From positions 1 through 9,929 of the forward strand of contig JAFGSU010000376.1 of the NCBI GenBank assembly GCA_016934435.1: a DNA stretch of 9,929 nucleotides. Reading direction: 5' to 3'. Position 1 is the first letter of the stretch. Every line of letters begins with the position of its first letter. A program made the position numbers and the translations under genes. The notes beneath the pieces are model-generated. The model worked only from the letters and a program-made list of their open reading frames with translations. It was not told where the DNA came from and made no database searches. Shown here in pieces: positions 6,160 to 9,929 of this stretch. The DNA comes from Candidatus Zhuqueibacterota bacterium. Lineage in GTDB: Bacteria > Zhuqueibacterota > Zhuqueibacteria > Residuimicrobiales > Residuimicrobiaceae.

Positions 6160-7956
6160 TTAGGATGCTTTTAAAATAGCCAGAAAGGCCTCTTGCGGCA
6201 CCTGGACGCGGCCTAACTGTTTCATGCGCTTCTTGCCTTCTTTTTGTTTTTCCAGCAGCTTGCGCTTGCGGGTGATATCACCACCGTAACATTTGGCTGT
6301 GACATTTTTCCGCAGCGCCCTGACGGTCTCACGGGCGATGACTTTACTGCCGATGGCCGCCTGAATGGCCACTTCGTATTGCTGACGGGGAATGAGTTCG
6401 CCCAATTTTTCGCACACGCGCCGACCCCAATCATACGCCTTGTCCTTGTGTACGATCACCGAGAGCGCATCGACCGCTTCGCCGTTCAAAAGGATATCCA
6501 GCTTGACCACGGGTCCTTCGCGAAAACCGATGAATTCATAGTCGAAACTGGCATAGCCGCGCGAAACCGACTTTAATTTATCATAAAAGTCGAAAATGAC
6601 TTCGGCCAGAGGAAATTCATAGTGCATGTTGACGCGCGTTTTGTCGACATATTCGGTGTTGGAATAGATGCCGCGGCGCTCGCGCGAAATGGTCATGATG
6701 CTGCCGATGTATTCGGAAGGCGTCACAATGCTGCTGCGGATGTAAGGTTCTTCGACGTGATCAATGTCGTTGGGCGCCGGCAGATTGGCCGGATTATCCA
6801 TCACCAGCTTTTTCCCCTGCTTGGTGTAGACGTGATACTCGACATTGGGCACGGTGGTGACCAGGTCCAGATCATACTCGCGCTCCAATCGCTCCTGGAC
6901 AATTTCCATATGCAACAGGCCAAGAAAACCGCAGCGGAAACCGAATCCCAACGCCAGTGAACTCTCCGGTTCATACCAGAGGGCCGAGTCGTTCAATTTT
7001 AATTTTTCCAGGGCGGCGCGCAGTTCTTCATAGTTTTCCGCGATGGAGGGGTACAGACCGCAAAAGACCATGGGCAATACTTCGCGATAGCCCGGCAAAG
7101 GTTCAGAAGCCGGATGATCTGCCGAAGTAATGGTGTCCCCCACTTTGGTATCCTGGACTTCTTTGGCGCCGGCAATGATGTAACCCACTTCACCCACATC
7201 CAGTCGCTTTTTCTTGATCTGTTTCAGACGCAGGATGCCCAATTCCTGGATCTCGAAAATCTTACCGGTGGAAAAGAATTTAATTCTCTGATTTTCTTGC
7301 AGACTGCCTTCGATGATTCGAACATTGGCCACTGCACCGCGATACGCGTTGAAATATGAATCAAAGATAAGCGCGCGGGTGGGCTGGCTGCTGTCGCCTT
7401 TGGGTGGCGGAACGCGCTCGATTACTGCTTGCAGCACGGCATCGATGCCTGTACCCGCCTTGGCGCTGACCAGCAGGATTTCTTCTTCCCTGCAACCAAA
7501 AAGATCTATGATCTGATGCTTGACTCTTTCAAGATCGATATTGGGTAAATCAATTTTATTGATGATAGGAATGATTTCCAGGTTGTGTTCGATGGCCATG
7601 TACAGATTGCTGACCGTCTGCGCTTCGATACCCTGTGCCGCATCTACAACCAAAACAGCGCCCTCGCAAGCGGCCAAACTGCGCGATACCTCGTAGGTGA
7701 AATCTACATGGCCGGGCGTGTCAATGAGATTCAAAATATAAGTATGACCATCGTGATGTTTGTACTCCATGGTGATGGGATGCATTTTGATGGTTATGCC
7801 CCGTTCTCGCTCCAGGTCCATGCTGTCCAGTACCTGATCCTTCATCTCATATTTGCTCAGTGTGCCGGTCGTTTCCAACAGCCGGTCTGCCAGCGTCGAT
7901 TTGCCGTGATCGATGTGCGCAACGATACAAAAATTTCGAATATGTTGTTTTTGCAT
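6160..7956 (-). CDS. lepA: Elongation factor 4 (LepA), ribosome back-translocating GTPase
   Basis: LepA is a translational GTPase related to EF-G that binds ribosomes and affects elongation, initiation and ribosome assembly under stress. At 598 residues it is the standard length. The G domain is complete: G1 AHIDHGKS (13-20), G2 RGITI (52-56), G3 DTPGH (79-83), G4 NKID (133-136) and G5 SAK (164-166). The LepA-specific C-terminal domain is recognised by GGDITRKRKLLEKQKEGKKR and GRVQVPQEAFLAIL. It is the first gene of a six-gene minus-strand cluster. The ATG at 7956 is fixed by the conserved N-terminus, yet no good Shine-Dalgarno sequence precedes it; the upstream region is AT-rich, which may favour unstructured initiation. 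Confidence 0.97.
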   Translation of the reverse strand: MQKQHIRNFCIVAHIDHGKSTLADRLLETTGTLSKYEMKDQVLDSMDLERERGITIKMHPITMEYKHHDGHTYILNLIDTPGHVDFTYEVSRSLAACEGAVLVVDAAQGIEAQTVSNLYMAIEHNLEIIPIINKIDLPNIDLERVKHQIIDLFGCREEEILLVSAKAGTGIDAVLQAVIERVPPPKGDSSQPTRALIFDSYFNAYRGAVANVRIIEGSLQENQRIKFFSTGKIFEIQELGILRLKQIKKKRLDVGEVGYIIAGAKEVQDTKVGDTITSADHPASEPLPGYREVLPMVFCGLYPSIAENYEELRAALEKLKLNDSALWYEPESSLALGFGFRCGFLGLLHMEIVQERLEREYDLDLVTTVPNVEYHVYTKQGKKLVMDNPANLPAPNDIDHVEEPYIRSSIVTPSEYIGSIMTISRERRGIYSNTEYVDKTRVNMHYEFPLAEVIFDFYDKLKSVSRGYASFDYEFIGFREGPVVKLDILLNGEAVDALSVIVHKDKAYDWGRRVCEKLGELIPRQQYEVAIQAAIGSKVIARETVRALRKNVTAKCYGGDITRKRKLLEKQKEGKKRMKQLGRVQVPQEAFLAILKAS

Positions 7957-8094
7957 AAAATTATTTGTAACTATACCCAGACGTTTATTCCGTGTAAACC
8001 AGCAAACCAGGCGGATGACGCGCCATTCAGAGGATTAATTTTTTGACCTGTGGATAGCGAATCGGTGCCCAATGTGCTATTTCAACAAGTATTT

Positions 8095-8123
8095 AAAATA
8101 GAAAAAATTACCTTATAAATCAA
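8095..8123 (-). promoter_or_regulatory. Candidate promoter for the lepA operon
   Basis: On the minus strand TTGATT (8123-8118) is spaced 17 bases from TATTTT (8100-8095). Both boxes match four of six consensus positions. Transcription would begin near 8088 and leave a leader of about 130 bases before lepA. It is the best candidate I see in the 287-base gap, but it is not strong. Confidence 0.35.
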
Positions 8124-8172
8124 TAGAAAATCATGAAGGCGCTTTCCCTTTAACTGTTTTATACCATATAAG

Positions 8173-8201
8173 TTGACAACAGCCGTTAGATTTGATATAT
8201 T
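8173..8201 (+). promoter_or_regulatory. Strong sigma-70 promoter for bshA
   Basis: A perfect TTGACA -35 box (8173-8178) is followed after 17 bases by TATATT (8196-8201, five of six), preceded by TG at 8193-8194 as an extended -10 element. Transcription should start near 8208, giving a short leader of about 36 bases with AAAGGCGG as ribosome site. This is the closest match to consensus in the window. Confidence 0.75.
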
Positions 8202-8243
8202 AAAGGGAATCAATAAAAATTAGAGGGAAAAGGCGGTTTACTA

Positions 8244-9371
8244 ATGAAGATAGCTATGGTGTGTTATCCGACCCACGGCGGCAGCGGGGTACTGGCCACA
8301 GAGCTCGGCATCAACCTGGCGCAGAAGGGCCATCAGGTCCATTTTATTAGTTATAGCGCGCCGTTTCGGTTGCGAGGATTCCAGGAAAATGTTTATTATC
8401 ATGAAGTGGATGTGTCTGCTTATCCTCTGTTCAAATATCCGCCTTATGATTTGAGTCTGGCGACAAAGATCATGGAAGTAGTGCAAGAGTACCATCTCGA
8501 TATCGTTCATGTTCATTATGCCATTCCACACGCCATCAGCGCTTATCTGGCAAAAAAAATGCTACCCGGCAAGGGACCAAAGGTTCTGACCACCTTGCAT
8601 GGGACCGACATCACGCTGGTGGGCAAGGATGAGTCGTTTTACCCTGCCGTTAAATTCGGCATCGAGCAGTCGGATGGCGTGACGGCCGTTTCGCGCTACC
8701 TGAGCGAACGTACGATAAAGGAGTTTGACGTCAAGAAGGATATCAAAGTCATTCATAATTTTGTCGACACCCATCGCTTTGCTCCGGTCCCTGCGGGACA
8801 AAGTTGTATCAAGAAGCGGTTTGCGCCCAACGGTGAACGGATATTAATGCATACATCCAATTTTCGACCCGTTAAACGCCTGACGGATGCCATCGAGATT
8901 TTGGCGCAGGTGCGCAAGGCGATGCCGGCTGTGATGCTATTGGTGGGTGAAGGGCCGGATCGACAGGCTTCGCACGAGCTGGCGCAAAAGCTCGGCGTGC
9001 TCGATGCGGTCGAATATTTGGGCACTCAGGATTACATCGAAAATCTGTTGGGGTATGCTGATCTTTTTCTTTTACCCAGCGGAGAGGAGAGTTTTGGCCT
9101 GGCTGCTCTGGAGGCGATGAGCTGCGGCGCCCCGGTAATCGCTACCCGGGTGGGTGGGCTTCCGGAAGTGATCACTTCCGGGACGGATGGATATCTTTTC
9201 CCGGTCGGCGACGTCAAAGCCATGTCGGAGGGCGCCATTCGCTTGTTGAGCGATGAAAATCTGCTGGACCGTTTTAAAACCGCCGCGCGTAAAAAGGCGG
9301 TCGAGCAGTTTTCCATCGATATCGTGGTTCCGGAATATGAATCGTTTTATGCACAGATTTTAAAGCAATAG
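8244..9371 (+). CDS. bshA: N-acetyl-alpha-D-glucosaminyl L-malate synthase BshA
   Basis: BshA is a retaining GT4-family glycosyltransferase that joins N-acetylglucosamine from UDP-GlcNAc to L-malate, the first step in making the thiol bacillithiol. The 375-residue protein opens with MKIAMVCYPTHGGSGVLATE, continuing to HFISYSAPFRL, a combination diagnostic for BshA among GT4 enzymes (usual form CYPTxGGSGVVATELG). The acceptor-domain motif TLHGTDITLVG lies at about 117-127. The C-terminal donor-binding site shows NFRPVKR (206-212), VGEGPDR (234-240) and the E-x7-E motif EESFGLAALE with Glu282 and Glu290. The ATG has AAAGGCGG 7 bases upstream. The later steps (bshB deacetylase, bshC ligase) are not in the window. 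The gene appears to be transcribed alone, with its own promoter and a downstream terminator. Confidence 0.92.
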   Translation: MKIAMVCYPTHGGSGVLATELGINLAQKGHQVHFISYSAPFRLRGFQENVYYHEVDVSAYPLFKYPPYDLSLATKIMEVVQEYHLDIVHVHYAIPHAISAYLAKKMLPGKGPKVLTTLHGTDITLVGKDESFYPAVKFGIEQSDGVTAVSRYLSERTIKEFDVKKDIKVIHNFVDTHRFAPVPAGQSCIKKRFAPNGERILMHTSNFRPVKRLTDAIEILAQVRKAMPAVMLLVGEGPDRQASHELAQKLGVLDAVEYLGTQDYIENLLGYADLFLLPSGEESFGLAALEAMSCGAPVIATRVGGLPEVITSGTDGYLFPVGDVKAMSEGAIRLLSDENLLDRFKTAARKKAVEQFSIDIVVPEYESFYAQILKQ

Positions 9372-9470
9372 TGCATGTGATTGACAGTGGGTGTAAATTC
9401 AGTTTAAAGCTCCAGGACCGTGAGAATGGAGTTCGAATGATAAATCGTTTCGGGACTGGCGGTCTATTCG

Positions 9471-9497
9471 AAAAACTGACAGAACCGTCAGATTTTT
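9471..9497 (+). terminator. Probable intrinsic terminator after bshA
   Basis: CTGAC (9476-9480) and GTCAG (9487-9491) form a 5-bp stem with an AGAACC loop, followed by ATTTTT and a second T-rich run. The preceding AAAAA can pair with the T-run around a bulged A. It lies about 100 bases after the bshA stop. The stem is short, so strength is uncertain. Confidence 0.45.
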
Positions 9498-9571
9498 GAT
9501 ATTTTTCGAGATTCCATAATGCTTTCGTCATTTATATACAGATCAATTTGCTTTATCTTGATATAAATCAG

Positions 9572-9600
9572 TAGTCAAGCGCACTGAAAAATACTAAAAT
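9572..9600 (+). promoter_or_regulatory. Candidate promoter for the right-edge membrane protein
   Basis: TAGTCA (9572-9577, four of six) is spaced 17 bases from TAAAAT (9595-9600, five of six). The expected start near 9607 leaves about 40 bases before the GTG at 9646. It sits downstream of the bshA terminator, as an independent unit requires. Chance match is possible. Confidence 0.3.
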
Positions 9601-9645
9601 TCGACCCTTTCTGGCATGCACTTTGATTATATGGGAAATTGAAGC

Positions 9646-9929
9646 GTGATTCGAAAGCGATTAATATTAGCACTGATCGTGCAGCTATTCTTGGTGCTGT
9701 TGTTTTCCGGTTTTTACCTGCAATATCGATTGCAGAATGTACTGGAAAAGGAATTAGGCAGCAAGCTGCAATCATTGGCAGGATCGGTGGCGGCGCAGCT
9801 GGACGCATCCCTCCTAACCCTGCTGGCGCCGGGAGATGAAACGACGCGCCTCTATCGCGGCATGCGGCAGAGGTTGACGGACATCGCCCAATCGGCCGAA
9901 TTGGGTCGCATCATGGTTTTTTCCAACGA
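9646..9929 (+). CDS. Membrane-anchored protein, N-terminal part; probably a sensor kinase or receptor
   Basis: Only 94 codons are present; the gene runs off the right edge. It starts with GTG, six bases after an in-frame stop at 9640, with GGGAA 8 bases upstream. The protein begins with basic residues (IRKR) and one strong membrane helix (about residues 6-24), LILALIVQLFLVLLFSGFY. An amphipathic, probably coiled helix follows (RLQNVLEKELGSKLQSLAGS), and then a region with RLYRGMRQRLTDIAQSAELGRIMVF. A basic N-terminus, a single TM, and a helical extracytoplasmic segment leading into a sensor-like fold resemble the start of transmembrane histidine kinases, chemoreceptors or diguanylate cyclases. 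No catalytic domain is inside the window, so the class cannot be fixed. It is the first gene after bshA on this strand and appears separately transcribed. Confidence 0.6.
   Translation, partial: MIRKRLILALIVQLFLVLLFSGFYLQYRLQNVLEKELGSKLQSLAGSVAAQLDASLLTLLAPGDETTRLYRGMRQRLTDIAQSAELGRIMVFSN

Noticed and set aside
7585..8046. Plus-strand open frame of 153 codons opposite the lepA 5' end
   Set aside because: It lies mostly antisense to the highly conserved LepA G domain; the openness is explained by lepA codon structure.
9408..9440. GAGTTCGAATG resembling a tRNA T-arm, with a CTCCA/TGGAG stem
   Set aside because: No acceptor, D or anticodon arms can be drawn around it and the T-arm stem does not pair, so it is not a tRNA or a credible attachment site.
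9639..9839. Plus-strand frame starting with TTG at 9639
   Set aside because: It overlaps the GTG frame at 9646, which encodes a clean membrane helix and stays open to the window end; the TTG frame has no recognisable features.

Overview
The window is ordinary-looking bacterial chromosome of moderate GC with AT-rich intergenic gaps. It comes from an organism that makes bacillithiol (bshA) and carries a typical bacterial ECF sigma factor, LepA, LepB and HemW. The sequence style (bshA together with an FCB-like signal peptidase and an RpoE-like sigma factor) suggests the Bacteroidota/Chlorobiota/Calditrichota side of the tree. That placement is inferred from recalled family resemblance, not from a marker gene, and is uncertain. 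There is no mobile element, tRNA, rRNA or CRISPR array.

Left edge (1-970): the 5' end of acpS (phosphopantetheinyl transferase for acyl carrier protein) runs leftward out of the window. It is divergent from an ECF sigma factor gene reading rightward. The gap between them holds back-to-back promoter candidates, a short inverted repeat, a 12-bp perfect palindrome and a hairpin in the sigma leader. No anti-sigma gene follows the sigma factor.

Middle (1125-7956): six minus-strand genes are packed head to tail with short gaps or overlaps and probably form one operon, in transcription order lepA (EF4), ABC transporter ATPase, 12-TM ABC permease, lepB (signal peptidase I), hemW (heme chaperone, radical SAM family) and a conserved protein of unknown function. 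The operon converges on the sigma factor gene. Its themes are translation on the ribosome, membrane export, protein maturation at the membrane and heme handling. An ABC exporter pair sits between lepA and lepB, which are directly adjacent in many bacteria.

Right part (7957-9929): a divergent intergenic region carries a near-consensus promoter for bshA, the glycosyltransferase that starts bacillithiol synthesis. After bshA comes a probable intrinsic terminator. Then the first 94 codons of a membrane-anchored protein follow, probably a sensor kinase or other signalling receptor, cut by the window edge.

I did not find a clearly new system. The items most worth following up are the unknown conserved protein translationally overlapped with hemW, the exporter inserted between lepA and lepB, a long insertion in HemW, and the structured leader of the ECF sigma gene.
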